A stretch of DNA of 59,673 nucleotides from contig CANMOP010000014.1 of NCBI GenBank assembly GCA_947499615.1, positions 1 to 59,673 of the forward strand, read 5' to 3'. The stretch is from RH-chloro-G1 sp003670575. Its GTDB lineage: Bacteria; Chloroflexota; Dehalococcoidia; UBA2979. The notes below the pieces were generated by a model. It was not told where the DNA came from. It did not search any database and saw only the letters and a list, made by a program, of their open reading frames with translations. Both the position numbers and the translations under genes were made by a program. Position 1 is the first letter of the stretch. Every line of letters starts with the position of its first letter. Below, piece after piece: positions 44,648 through 53,265 of the stretch.

Positions 44648-45661
44648 TCAGCCGAGACCGGCGCGCACAGCGCCCGCCGAGAGCCGTTCGATCTCCGCCT
44701 CGTTCCCGAACAGCACCACGCGGTCACCCACGCGCATCACCTCGTCAGCCGAGGGAGCAACGACAAGCTCGCCTGCACGACGCTCGATGCCCAACACGCG
44801 TACTGACGGGCAGAGCGCGAGCAGGCCGCCCAGTGTCTGACCGACCAGGCCGCCATCGTGCTCGGCCACCACGATCTCGGCGAGCAGATTGGAGGCTCCG
44901 GCATCGCGCTCCGGTGGTGCCTCCAGGAAGTCGAGCAGCAATGGTTGTACGCCAGTCAGCGCCATGCGTCGGCCGGCAATCTGGTACGGCGACACCACGC
45001 GGTCGGCACCCGCCGAGCGCAGTCGCCGCTCCGCCGACTCTCCTCCGGCGCGCGCGATGATGAACAACCCGGGATTCAGTGCGCGCGCAGTGAGCACGAT
45101 GAAGGTGTTGCCCGCATCGGAGTCAGCGGCGGTGATCAACACCCGGGCACGCTCGACGCCCGCCTCGCGCAGTACGTCCTCCTCCGTGGCATCGCCGGCC
45201 ACCGCGAGGTAGCCGCGCGTGCGGGCAAGCGCCTGACGCTCCCGCTCCCGGTCAACGATGACAAACGGGACATGGCGCGAGTCCAGTTCGCGCGCCACTT
45301 CCTGACCCACACGACCGAAGCCGCACACGACGAAGTGTTGTTCCATGCGCCGCACCTTCCGGTTCTGCCGCCGTAGGCCCATCGCCTCCGCGATCTCGCC
45401 CGCCAGCACCGCCTCCGCCACGGCCACTACCGTGTAGAAGACGATGCCGACGCCGACGAAGATGAACACGATCGTGAACAGCCGCCCGCTCACATCCAGC
45501 GGCTGCACCTCCCGATACCCGACAGTAGTCACGGTAGTGACCGCCATGAACGCGGCGTCGAGGAGCGTGAACCCCTCGACGAGCGAGTACCACGCCGTGC
45601 CCACGACGAGCACCGCCAGAAGGGCCGCGATCGCGATCTGCAGCCGACGTGTCCGCTCGAT
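44648..45661 (-). CDS. Two-TM potassium channel with TrkA-N/TrkA-C (RCK) domains, probable ATC start
   Basis: About 337 residues. Two transmembrane helices flank a pore loop with Thr-Val-Gly-Tyr-Arg-Glu-Val as selectivity filter (Arg replaces the usual second Gly). The C-terminus is an RCK module: Gly-Phe-Gly-Arg-Val-Gly-Gln NAD-binding loop, Gly-Asp-Ala-Thr, and a TrkA-C domain. The first standard start, GTG at 45613, falls inside the first membrane helix. In frame back to the stop codon there is no ATG, GTG or TTG, but an ATC at 45661 restores the helix (Glu-Arg-Thr-Arg-Arg-Leu-Gln then hydrophobic) and has a GGGGG six bases upstream. Confidence 0.88.
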   Translation of the reverse strand: MERTRRLQIAIAALLAVLVVGTAWYSLVEGFTLLDAAFMAVTTVTTVGYREVQPLDVSGRLFTIVFIFVGVGIVFYTVVAVAEAVLAGEIAEAMGLRRQNRKVRRMEQHFVVCGFGRVGQEVARELDSRHVPFVIVDRERERQALARTRGYLAVAGDATEEDVLREAGVERARVLITAADSDAGNTFIVLTARALNPGLFIIARAGGESAERRLRSAGADRVVSPYQIAGRRMALTGVQPLLLDFLEAPPERDAGASNLLAEIVVAEHDGGLVGQTLGGLLALCPSVRVLGIERRAGELVVAPSADEVMRVGDRVVLFGNEAEIERLSAGAVRAGLG

Positions 45662-45747
45662 CGCAGGCCCCCGTCACTCTGCGGTTGTCAGCACACCCGC
45701 ACGCACATTCCGACTCGCCCTCATGCGCCGGGCACAACCGGCGACAC

Positions 45748-47958
45748 TCAGCGGCCGGTGAGCTTCGACCGCTTGTTTTGCACGTAGTCGACGAGGATGT
45801 ATTCGCCGAGCTTGTCCGGCGTGGTGTAGAACACGCGACCGCCGTTGATCTTCGCGAGCTGGTTCACAAACTCTTTCAGGTAGTAGTTACGGTCGAGCAT
45901 GAAGGTGTTGATGGTGATGCCCTCCTGGGTGCACCGCTTCACCTCCTTGAGAGTCTCGCGGATCGTCACCGGGCTGGGCGGGTACGAGAATTGCGAGCGG
46001 CCGTGCTCCAGATGCGCCGTTGGCTCGCCGTCCGAGATCATGATGATCTGACGCGTCCCACCTCGATGCTTCGCGAGCAGTTTCCGCGCGAGCATCAGCG
46101 CGTGGTGCATGTTGGTGCCCAGCACGGACTCGTCCCAGCGCACGTAGGGCAGTTCCGACACCTTGAGTTCCCGTGCGTACGCCGAGAAGCCGATGATGTA
46201 CAACGTGTCGCGCGCGTACTGCGCGCTGATCAGGTTGTGCAGCGCCAGCGCTACCTTCTTCGCTGCCTGAAACGACCCGCGCAACGCCATCGACCATGAG
46301 AGGTCCACCATCACCACAGTGGTCGTCTGCGTCATCTGCTCCGAGCGGTATACCTCGAAGTCATCCGGGAGCAGGCGCACAGGCGATTGCGGGCCATCGC
46401 GCTCCACGGCGTTCATGATCGTGCGGCCCATGTGCAGATGGAACGGATCGCCGAATTCGTACGCCTTTGTGTCGTCCATGCGCTCGCCGTGGCGGCCGGA
46501 TTGGGGCAGTGGGTGGTTGCCAATGCCCTGCTTCTTCAGCTGCTGGTAGATCTCACCCAGCGCCTGCTGGCCGATCTTCCGCGTGCCGTTGGGCGTGAGT
46601 TCCCAGTTGTCGCCGTTGCGGCGGATGTAGCCCGCCTCCTCCAGCACATCGAGCAGTTGCTTCAGCTGGTCGAGGGTCTCGGACGACTCATCGCCGAGCA
46701 GCTCTCGCAGTTGCTCCATGTCCACCTTGCTCAGGTCGCCGTCGTACTGCGCGCGCTCAAGTTCGCGTTCCAACTGGTCGATCTGCTGCATTTCACCCAT
46801 GAGGTTCATCGCGGCCTGGAGGTCGACCTCAGAATCGCCTCGGAACGGATAGGAGGGTGCACGCTCGCGACCGGGATTGATGTAGTCGAGGTTCATCGCG
46901 AGTTGGGAAAGCTCGCCCTGCAGCTCCGGGTCGCCCAACTTGTCACCCAGCAGTGACTGCAATTGCGCGCGCTGGTCTGCCGGCAGCGATTCCATCAGCG
47001 ACTGCATCGCCTGCATCTGCGCCTGCATCTGTGCGAGCAATTCGTCGAGGGATTGCGGTGGGTTCTCGCCAAACATGTCGCCGAACTGCTGCATGAACGA
47101 GTCGAAGTCCGGCTCCGCTCCTCGCATCTTCTGCACCAGCATGTCGTTCAGCGCCTGCACCATCTCCTTCATACGCTGCATGTCGCCCTGCGACATCTCC
47201 TCCACCATCTTGGAGACGTCGTTGAAGAAGTGCTCCGTCATCGCCTGACGCAGCTGCTGCACCAGGTCCTGGAAGCGGTGCTGCGCGTCGGGGTTCAAGA
47301 ATTCGTAGTTCTGTAGCTCTTTGACCTGTCCGGCCGCATCCTGCGGCAAGCCCCCCAGGAAGTCCTGCTTTCGCTGCGCAATGCGGCGGAGCATCTCCTG
47401 GAACTGCTCTTCCTCGCTGCCTGCGCCTTGCTCGCCAGACTGGCCCTGCTGGTCGGCCTCGCCACCGTCTTGGCTCTGCCGCTGGCCCGATGCGCCTTGA
47501 GTGCCGCGCTGGCGGCTGCCCTGCTGGCCGCCGGTCGGCCCGTTCTCGGAACCCTCGGCGCCTGCGTCACCGTCATCGCCGTCGGACTCAGCGCTGTCGA
47601 GGTCTGACGAGGCGTTGGCGTCGTCGGACTGCTCGCCCATGCGCTCCCGCAGGGTGTCGCGCTCCATCTGGAGCAGCTCATCCAACTGGCGCTGGATGTC
47701 GTCCATCACGCCGCCGAGGTCGAACTGGTCGAGTCGCTCACGGCGCTGCTGACGGAGTTGGTGCAGCAGGTCGCGCAGGCCCTGCATGCGGCCGCCCTGC
47801 TGATCTTTCATGCCGCGCTGCATCAGGTTCTTCAGCGCGTGCTGCAGATCGCCGAAGTTCATCAGGTCGTCGGACAGGGCCTCCAGGACGTCTTCCGCGT
47901 TGAGCGCCGGAATCTCCTGCGTGCCGTCCCACTCGCTGTAGCGATGGATGACGACCAT
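45748..47958 (-). CDS. VWA-domain protein, partner of the MoxR ATPase
   Basis: 736 residues. The N-terminal ~420 residues are strongly charged and Gln/Met-rich helices with a Gly/Asp/Ser-rich linker (Ala-Ser-Ser-Asp, Gly-Asp-Asp-Gly). The C-terminal third is a von Willebrand factor A domain with an intact MIDAS: Val-Asp-Leu-Ser-Trp-Ser (DxSxS), a Thr in Leu-Gly-Thr-Asn-Met-His, and Asp in Ile-Ser-Asp-Gly-Glu. MoxR/VWA pairs act as metal-dependent chaperones or assembly factors. The ATG at 47958 has GAGGAGGGAG five bases upstream. It lies 66 bases downstream of the MoxR gene. Substrate unknown. Confidence 0.88.
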   Translation of the reverse strand: MVVIHRYSEWDGTQEIPALNAEDVLEALSDDLMNFGDLQHALKNLMQRGMKDQQGGRMQGLRDLLHQLRQQRRERLDQFDLGGVMDDIQRQLDELLQMERDTLRERMGEQSDDANASSDLDSAESDGDDGDAGAEGSENGPTGGQQGSRQRGTQGASGQRQSQDGGEADQQGQSGEQGAGSEEEQFQEMLRRIAQRKQDFLGGLPQDAAGQVKELQNYEFLNPDAQHRFQDLVQQLRQAMTEHFFNDVSKMVEEMSQGDMQRMKEMVQALNDMLVQKMRGAEPDFDSFMQQFGDMFGENPPQSLDELLAQMQAQMQAMQSLMESLPADQRAQLQSLLGDKLGDPELQGELSQLAMNLDYINPGRERAPSYPFRGDSEVDLQAAMNLMGEMQQIDQLERELERAQYDGDLSKVDMEQLRELLGDESSETLDQLKQLLDVLEEAGYIRRNGDNWELTPNGTRKIGQQALGEIYQQLKKQGIGNHPLPQSGRHGERMDDTKAYEFGDPFHLHMGRTIMNAVERDGPQSPVRLLPDDFEVYRSEQMTQTTTVVMVDLSWSMALRGSFQAAKKVALALHNLISAQYARDTLYIIGFSAYARELKVSELPYVRWDESVLGTNMHHALMLARKLLAKHRGGTRQIIMISDGEPTAHLEHGRSQFSYPPSPVTIRETLKEVKRCTQEGITINTFMLDRNYYLKEFVNQLAKINGGRVFYTTPDKLGEYILVDYVQNKRSKLTGR

Positions 47959-48023
47959 GATGGCTCCCTCCTCAGCGTCGGCGGGTGCCGGACGCGCGTC
48001 GACACGACTAATCGCGACGCAGA

Positions 48024-49424
48024 TTAGCCTCGATAACGCGTCTGCCCGGTGACGGCGTCACGGTTCAGCCGCTTGTTCAGGTGCAGCCCCTCCAGCACGA
48101 ACTCAACCGCCGCGGCCTGCATCGCGGGCGAGGCGTCAGTAGTCAGTTGCGCGACCGCTTCCTTCAAGCCCTCAATCTCTGAGAGCAGGCGGCCGTAGTG
48201 CGCCACCGGCATCGCCTCCCCGGTATCGGCCGAAACGCCGGACTTGAAGACGGTGACCAGCGGCTCCAGGTCGGAGATGCTGCAGCGGCGGTTGAACACG
48301 GCGACCACCGCGCCCTGAACCAGCCGGTCGATGATCTGCTCCTCACGACCGTCCTCGACCGTCTCGAACTCCACCTTGCCCTCCAACGACGGGCGGATGA
48401 ACGGCAGATCCGAGATGCGCGGCGCGGCCTGCGTCTCGCCGAGGCGAATCGCCCGCCGCAACGCGTTCGCGAGCATCGACTCGTAGTCGGCCACGGAGGC
48501 GCGGACGGAGACGCCGGAGCGCTGGTTGACGTCGGGTGACCGCCGCGCGAGCCGGGTGACCTCGGCGATGATCTCCTTCATGTAGTCCGGCACGGACATG
48601 GTGATACCAGGCGCGCTGATCGGGCTGGACTCCTGATCGAGGATCGCAATCTCGTCCTCGACGGCACGCGGGTAGTGCGTGCGAATCTGAGAGCCGTAGC
48701 GGTCCTTGAGCGGCGTGATGATGCGGCCGCGGTTGGTGTAGTCCTCCGGGTTCGCCGTCGCGACGATGAACACATCCAGCGCCAACCGGATCTTGTGGCC
48801 GCGAATCTGGATATCGCGCTCTTCCATCACGTTGAGCAGCCCGACCTGGATGCGCTCCGCGAGATCGGGCAGCTCGTTGATGGCGAAGATGCCGCGATTC
48901 GTGCGAGGGATCAGACCGAAGTGGATCGTGAGCTGGTCGGAGAGGTACCGACCCTCGGCGACCTTGATCGGGTCCACTTCGCCGATGAGGTCGGCAATGG
49001 TGATGTCAGGCGTCGCGAGCTTCTCGCCGTACCGCTCGTCGCGGTGAATCCATTCGATGGGAGCGTCATCGCCCTGCAACTCAACGAGTTGGCGGCCCTG
49101 CTCGCTGATCGGCTGGAACGGATTCTCCGGAATCTCGACGCCCGCAAGCATCGGCGTCCACTCGTCCAGCAGCGAGGTGAGGCTGCGGATGATGCGGGAC
49201 TTCGCCTGCCCGCGCTCGCCCAGCAGGATGATGTCGTGGCCGGACAAAATCGCGTTCTCGAGTTGCGGGACGACGGTCTCTTCGTACCCCATGATGCCGG
49301 GGAACAGGCGCTCGCCTGCCGACAACTTGGCGACGAGGTTCTTGCGAATCTCCTCGCGCACCGGGAGCACCTGGTATCCGGACGCACGCAATGCGCCCAG
49401 CGTGCTCGGCTGCTGATTCGCCAC
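48024..49424 (-). CDS. MoxR/Mg-chelatase-I-type AAA+ ATPase
   Basis: 466-residue AAA+ ATPase. Walker A is atypical, Gly-Glu-Arg-Gly-Gln-Ala-Lys-Ser-Arg, as in the ChlI-like MoxR subgroup; Gly-Ile-Phe-Ala-Ile-Asn-Glu-Leu follows as Walker B-like, and Ala-Thr-Ala-Asn-Pro-Glu-Asp as sensor I. With the downstream VWA protein it makes the typical two-component chaperone pair. The GTG at 49424 is preceded by GAAGGGGGG. The bacteriochlorophyll version of the pair would have BchD/BchH neighbours, absent here. Confidence 0.87.
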   Translation of the reverse strand: MANQQPSTLGALRASGYQVLPVREEIRKNLVAKLSAGERLFPGIMGYEETVVPQLENAILSGHDIILLGERGQAKSRIIRSLTSLLDEWTPMLAGVEIPENPFQPISEQGRQLVELQGDDAPIEWIHRDERYGEKLATPDITIADLIGEVDPIKVAEGRYLSDQLTIHFGLIPRTNRGIFAINELPDLAERIQVGLLNVMEERDIQIRGHKIRLALDVFIVATANPEDYTNRGRIITPLKDRYGSQIRTHYPRAVEDEIAILDQESSPISAPGITMSVPDYMKEIIAEVTRLARRSPDVNQRSGVSVRASVADYESMLANALRRAIRLGETQAAPRISDLPFIRPSLEGKVEFETVEDGREEQIIDRLVQGAVVAVFNRRCSISDLEPLVTVFKSGVSADTGEAMPVAHYGRLLSEIEGLKEAVAQLTTDASPAMQAAAVEFVLEGLHLNKRLNRDAVTGQTRYRG

Positions 49425-49523
49425 GACGGCCCCCCTTCATCGCAGGCGGCAACGTGCCGTCCAGAGTTCGCTGCTCCTCAGTATACGTATCGCGCACGAG
49501 GGCCGGGGATCAGCGTCGGAGAT

Positions 49524-49555
49524 CAGAATGGCCCCGCGTGAGCGGGGCCATTCTG
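49524..49555 (-). terminator. 14-bp perfect hairpin after the XRE regulator
   Basis: CAGAATGGCCCCGC (49524-49537) pairs perfectly with GCGGGGCCATTCTG (49542-49555) over a GTGA loop, between the XRE stop (49583) and the MoxR start (49424) on the minus strand. It is the strongest hairpin in the window and would separate the two transcripts. Confidence 0.7.
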
Positions 49556-49582
49556 CAGTCACCAGGTCGGGAGCAGCCCCAG

Positions 49583-49930
49583 CTAGGAGGCGGCCTCCGC
49601 CTCGATGCGCCGAGGGGCGATCGAGTCCAGCAGGTCGGGGCGATCCACCAGCGTCCGCACCACGCGGCCGAGGCGCGAGTCGCGCAGCACGATGACGTCA
49701 GAGATGTCCAGCACATCGCCCAGCGTGATGTCCAGCGCGCTCGCCACCGCAAGGGCAGTGGACAGCGGAAGCTCGCGCTTGCCGGTCTCGTAGTTGGACA
49801 GCGACGCCTGCGTCACGCCGGACGCCCGTGCGATCTCAGCCTGCGACGCCTGACGGCGCATTCGCCAGAATCGGATGCGCTCGCCGGTCTGCTGACGGCG
49901 CTCTTGCTCGTTTCCAGTCTTCTTGGCCAC
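49583..49930 (-). CDS. XRE-family transcriptional regulator
   Basis: 115 residues. An XRE/Cro helix-turn-helix occupies about residues 12-68 (Arg-Gln-Ala-Ser-Gln-Ala-Glu-Ile-Ala-Arg-Ala-Ser-Gly-Val-Thr-Gln-Ala-Ser-Leu), followed by a short helical tail with no sensor domain. The GTG at 49930 has AAGGAG six bases upstream. A TTGTGCGCACAA palindrome overlaps its own promoter, which suggests autoregulation. It may also control the MoxR/VWA pair downstream. Confidence 0.9.
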   Translation of the reverse strand: MAKKTGNEQERRQQTGERIRFWRMRRQASQAEIARASGVTQASLSNYETGKRELPLSTALAVASALDITLGDVLDISDVIVLRDSRLGRVVRTLVDRPDLLDSIAPRRIEAEAAS

Positions 49931-50003
49931 AACCCACTCCTTAAGACGTCCCGCCGCCGCCCGCTATTCGGTGCCGCTGAACGGGTCACGTTTGCTGTTT
50001 GCA

Positions 50004-50037
50004 ATCGTAGCACGAGCGTTTGTGCGCACAAGCACAA
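50004..50037 (-). promoter_or_regulatory. XRE promoter with an overlapping palindromic operator
   Basis: On the minus strand, TTGTGC (50031-50026) and TACGAT (50009-50004) form a 16-base-spaced -35/-10 pair 74-100 bases before the XRE start. The -35 is one half of the perfect palindrome TTGTGCGCACAA (50020-50031), and a third half-site (50032-50037) abuts it. A protein bound there would block RNA polymerase; the XRE product is the obvious candidate. Confidence 0.5.
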
Positions 50038-50090
50038 AACACTAAGAACGTGTTAAGAAACCGTCACAAAGCAGGGCGGCGGGAGACGAG

Positions 50091-50819
50091 CTACCGCAGA
50101 ACTTCAATCGCCGCGACTGTGCCGGTCTCCAGCTGCCAAATCCAGCCATCACGATTATCCATGAACCAGATGTCGCGATGCAGGCCGTGGACGGCGCTCC
50201 CCGTGTCCGCGCAGACGTACGTCCGACCGGTCGGGTCGCCATCGATGCGGAACCGTTGGCCAAGGTAGGCAACATCGCAGGCCGCCATGCCGGAGCGAAC
50301 CGGCGAACCATCGCGGCCGCGACCGCAGAAGCCGCCGCCATCGCCCTGCTCGTAGGCACCGGGCACCTCTTCGCAGTAGTAGAAGCTGACCGTCACGACC
50401 GGCCGATCGCCCGGTATCAGCTTCGGGGTCGCCATGCTTTGGCGCTGTACCCGAGTGCCAACATCAGCCCGGGGCGACTCCGGAGCGGGCACAACCACCG
50501 GATCAGCCACGGAAACGGCCGACGATGGCATCAGGCGCTGGAGTGCGCCGCCGGCGCTGGCGGCCGCGCTGGCCACCTCCGGCCCGCCGGGCACCCAGTC
50601 GCCGAAGCGCATGGTCGGCGTGTGCTGGATCCACCGCGCGAGCACCGCGGACGAGCTGGAGGCAGCCTCCCGCGAAGGCGGCGCAGAGGCTAGCATCCGT
50701 GTCCCGCCGGGACTGTACGAGAACAAAAAGCCGCTGAGCCCCGTGACTACGGCAATGCCGAGGCATACCCCGGCCACCACAAGGCCGCGGCGCAGCTCAC
50801 GCCCGATTACTCTCAACAT
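50091..50819 (-). CDS. Membrane-anchored or secreted 3D-domain protein
   Basis: About 242 residues. One N-terminal hydrophobic helix (about 10-32) is preceded by basic residues; a Ser/Ala/Pro-rich linker follows. The C-terminal ~100 residues resemble the 3D domain (YuiC-like double-psi barrel, linked to cell-wall lytic transglycosylases): Thr-Val-Ser-Phe-Tyr, and Cys-Ala-Asp-Thr-Gly-Ser-Ala-Val-His-Gly-Leu-His with Asp-Ile-Trp-Phe-Met-Asp. Four Cys suggest disulphides outside the cell. The start is uncertain among ATG 50819, GTG 50831 and TTG 50816; Shine-Dalgarno spacing fits none well. Confidence 0.75.
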   Translation of the reverse strand: MLRVIGRELRRGLVVAGVCLGIAVVTGLSGFLFSYSPGGTRMLASAPPSREAASSSSAVLARWIQHTPTMRFGDWVPGGPEVASAAASAGGALQRLMPSSAVSVADPVVVPAPESPRADVGTRVQRQSMATPKLIPGDRPVVTVSFYYCEEVPGAYEQGDGGGFCGRGRDGSPVRSGMAACDVAYLGQRFRIDGDPTGRTYVCADTGSAVHGLHRDIWFMDNRDGWIWQLETGTVAAIEVLR

Positions 50820-50938
50820 TCCCCGCCACACAGACGCAGTATGCCCCCGCAGCGTGCACCGGGGAAAGCCGGGAGCTACCTAGCAGCGAACATCCGTTCT
50901 TTAGCGTCGATGATCGCCGTGAGGCGCGGTCACGTCCG

Positions 50939-52291
50939 TCACCTGAGGATGCCCTCCGCGCGTAGGTCGCCGATCGCGGCATCGAAGGCGGCGATGGTGG
51001 CATCGATGTCCGCGTCGGTGTGGGCGGATGAGACCATTCCGCCGGTGCCCATGAGGTCGACGCCATGGTTGAACAGCGCCCACTTCATGGGGAGTACCAG
51101 TGGCGCGGCGACACCCGTCGGCTCCTCCGCAGCGTCCCACTCAACATCGGCGGGACGCGGCGGCGGCACGGCACCGGCGTTCAGATTGAGGTGCCAGATC
51201 GATGAGACCGCCCACGCCGAGCCAGCGACAGAGCGCTCCTCGAATAGTCGGTTCAGCCCGCGCACCAGCCGGGCCGTGGCTGCGTCCGCACGCACCGTCT
51301 CCCCGCCAGCCGCGATCAGTCGCAGCGCGGCAACGCCCGCTGCGGCGGCGACGGGGTTGGCGTTGTACGTGCCCTGATGCTGCACCCGATGACGCTCGTT
51401 CCACTCGAGGTCCTCGCGGATCTCGAGCATGGAGAGCACATCCTCGCGGCCCGTGACGCAGCCGCCCGGCATGCCCCCGGCGAGGATCTTCGCGTGGGTC
51501 GACAGGTCAGGCATCACGCCGTACCGCTCCTGTGCTCCACCGGGCGCCAACCGGAAGCCCGTGATCACTTCGTCCATGATCAGCAGCGTGCCGGTCTCGG
51601 TGGTCGCCGCTCGTGCGGCATGGAGGTACGAAGCGGACAACGGATGCGTGCCCCAGTGCGCCCCGGTTGGCTCCAGGATCACCGCCGCAACATCGCGCCC
51701 AGCCAGCGCGGCTCGCAGCGCAGCCTCGTCGCCCGCGGGCACGACGGTGAGCGCGTCGTAGAAGCCGTCCGGCACGCCGGTCGCGTGCGGGTGCGGGTCG
51801 TCCTCGACGAGGCGACCAACCGCGAGGTCGTGCCAGCCGTGGAAGTGCTCCACCAGCTGCACCACGCGCTCCCGGCCGGTATAGGCGCGCGCCAGCCGCA
51901 GCGCCATCATCGTGGCTTCGGTACCTGACGAGGTGAACCGCACGCGCTCGCCGCACGGCACCATGCGCAGCACCTGCTCGCCCCACTCCAGTTCGCCCTC
52001 GTGCGAGGACCCGAAGTGCGTACCCAGGCTCAGCGCACGCTGTGTCGCCTCCACGACCTCCGGCCGATTGTGCCCGAGCAGCAGCGATCCGTGCCCACCG
52101 ATGTAGTCGATGTACTCGTTGCCATCGACGTCCCACTTCCGCGAGCCGGCGGCGCGCTGCACGTACACCGGCCACGGCGTGAACGCGCGAATGTCGTGCG
52201 TGACACCGGAAGGGAAGATGCGGCGCGCGCGCTCTGCGAACGTGCGCGAACCTGCATGCATCGCTTCGAAGGTCTCGAGGATTGCTGCCAC
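50939..52291 (-). CDS. Class III aminotransferase, glutamate-1-semialdehyde-mutase-like
   Basis: 450 residues of PLP-dependent class III fold. The cofactor-binding Ser-Ser-Gly-Thr-Glu-Ala-Thr is present, Asp-Glu-Val-Ile-Thr-Gly-Phe contacts the pyridine, and the Schiff-base lysine lies in His-Ala-Lys-Ile-Leu-Ala-Gly-Gly-Met-Pro. The sequence is closest to HemL-like aminotransferases, but differs enough in length and N-terminus that another amino acid substrate is possible; no other haem-synthesis gene is nearby. The GTG at 52291 has GGAG six bases upstream. Confidence 0.88.
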   Translation of the reverse strand: MAAILETFEAMHAGSRTFAERARRIFPSGVTHDIRAFTPWPVYVQRAAGSRKWDVDGNEYIDYIGGHGSLLLGHNRPEVVEATQRALSLGTHFGSSHEGELEWGEQVLRMVPCGERVRFTSSGTEATMMALRLARAYTGRERVVQLVEHFHGWHDLAVGRLVEDDPHPHATGVPDGFYDALTVVPAGDEAALRAALAGRDVAAVILEPTGAHWGTHPLSASYLHAARAATTETGTLLIMDEVITGFRLAPGGAQERYGVMPDLSTHAKILAGGMPGGCVTGREDVLSMLEIREDLEWNERHRVQHQGTYNANPVAAAAGVAALRLIAAGGETVRADAATARLVRGLNRLFEERSVAGSAWAVSSIWHLNLNAGAVPPPRPADVEWDAAEEPTGVAAPLVLPMKWALFNHGVDLMGTGGMVSSAHTDADIDATIAAFDAAIGDLRAEGILR

Positions 52292-52409
52292 GTGCTGCTC
52301 CGCTCACTCGTCGTGTAGGTTCGGATCGAGTGTCGGGCCGCGCCGTCGGGCTCGCAACCCGCGCACGCAGTCGCGCGACCACATCTATCGCCGCCGAGAG
52401 GAGCACCCG

Positions 52410-52700
52410 ATGCCCGCTATGTCCGACGCCGAGATCCGCACCGCGCTGACGTCACTGCCGGCGTGGAACGTGGTGGGCGGCGAGCTGACGCGCCAGTTCC
52501 GCTTCCGCGACTTCGTGGAGGCGTTCGGGTTCATGGCGCAGGTCGCGGCGGTGCAGGAGCAGCTGGATCACCACGCGACCATCACCAACACCTGGGCCGA
52601 TGTGCGGCTCGCGGTCTCGACGCACTCGGAGGGCGGCATCACCGCGAAGGACTTCGAGCTGGCGCGTCGCGTCGACGAGCGCGCGGGCAACGCCCGGTAG
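52410..52700 (+). CDS. Pterin-4a-carbinolamine dehydratase
   Basis: 96-residue enzyme that dehydrates 4a-hydroxytetrahydropterin; some members have other roles. The conserved His-His-Ala ... Trp-Ala-Asp-Val ... Ser-Thr-His-(x4)-Gly-Ile-Thr-x-Lys-Asp pattern is present (His-His corresponds to the usual active-site pair). The ATG at 52410 has GAGAGGAG six bases upstream. No aromatic-amino-acid hydroxylase gene is near, so the partner enzyme is unknown. Confidence 0.9.
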   Translation: MPAMSDAEIRTALTSLPAWNVVGGELTRQFRFRDFVEAFGFMAQVAAVQEQLDHHATITNTWADVRLAVSTHSEGGITAKDFELARRVDERAGNAR

Positions 52701-52744
52701 GACGTAGGCGGTCGCCGCGCCCGCCGCGACTCGCCCGACGGGAC

Positions 52745-53263
52745 TCAGCGGCCGCGCACCAGCGCATACATCAGGGCATCGGTGGTCGCGCCGTCCTTCG
52801 TCACAGCGCCGCGGAGCGTACCCTCCAGGCTGTATCCAGCCTTCGTCAGCACGCGAGCGGACGCGGCGTTCCAGCCGAATACCCCGGCCTCCACACGATT
52901 GATATCAAACGTCCCGAGCGCGTACGCCGTCACTGCCTGCACCGCCTCCGTGACGATGCCACGACCCCAGTACGGCTCCGCCAGCCAGTAGCCGATCTCC
53001 ATCGAGCGCCTGCCGACGTCATCACCCGGCACCACCCCAATCGAGCCAACGGCCTGTTGATCGACCTCGATGACGAACAGTCGCGTGGGCTCCTCGTCGG
53101 CATGTCTCGCGATGAACGCCTCTGCGTCGGCAAGCGTGTAGGGGTGCGGGAAGCGGTCGCGCAGGTTGCGCCAGATCGCGCGGTTGTTCGCATACCGCGC
53201 CATCGAGGGCGCGTCCTCCGGTCGTGGTGGGCGCAGGAATGAACGATGCAGCAGCAATTGCAT
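52745..53263 (-). CDS. GNAT acetyltransferase (RimJ/RimL-like)
   Basis: 172 residues matching the RimJ/RimL group: Leu-Leu-His-Arg-Ser-Phe-Leu-Arg start, Gly-Ser-Ile-Gly-Val, Glu-Ile-Gly-Tyr-Trp-Leu, Tyr-Trp-Gly-Arg-Gly-Ile-Val-Thr-Glu-Ala (acetyl-CoA loop), and Ala-Ser-Ala-Arg-Val-Leu-Thr-Lys-Ala-Gly-Tyr near the end. It follows the inositol phosphatase stop by two bases and is the last gene of that operon. Substrate unknown (protein N-terminus or a small amine). Confidence 0.93.
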   Translation of the reverse strand: MQLLLHRSFLRPPRPEDAPSMARYANNRAIWRNLRDRFPHPYTLADAEAFIARHADEEPTRLFVIEVDQQAVGSIGVVPGDDVGRRSMEIGYWLAEPYWGRGIVTEAVQAVTAYALGTFDINRVEAGVFGWNAASARVLTKAGYSLEGTLRGAVTKDGATTDALMYALVRGR

Positions 53264-53265
53264 GG

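Noticed and set aside
48024..49424. Magnesium chelatase for bacteriochlorophyll
   Set aside because: The ATPase is ChlI-like but no bchD, bchH or other pigment gene is present, and the VWA partner fits a MoxR chaperone pair.
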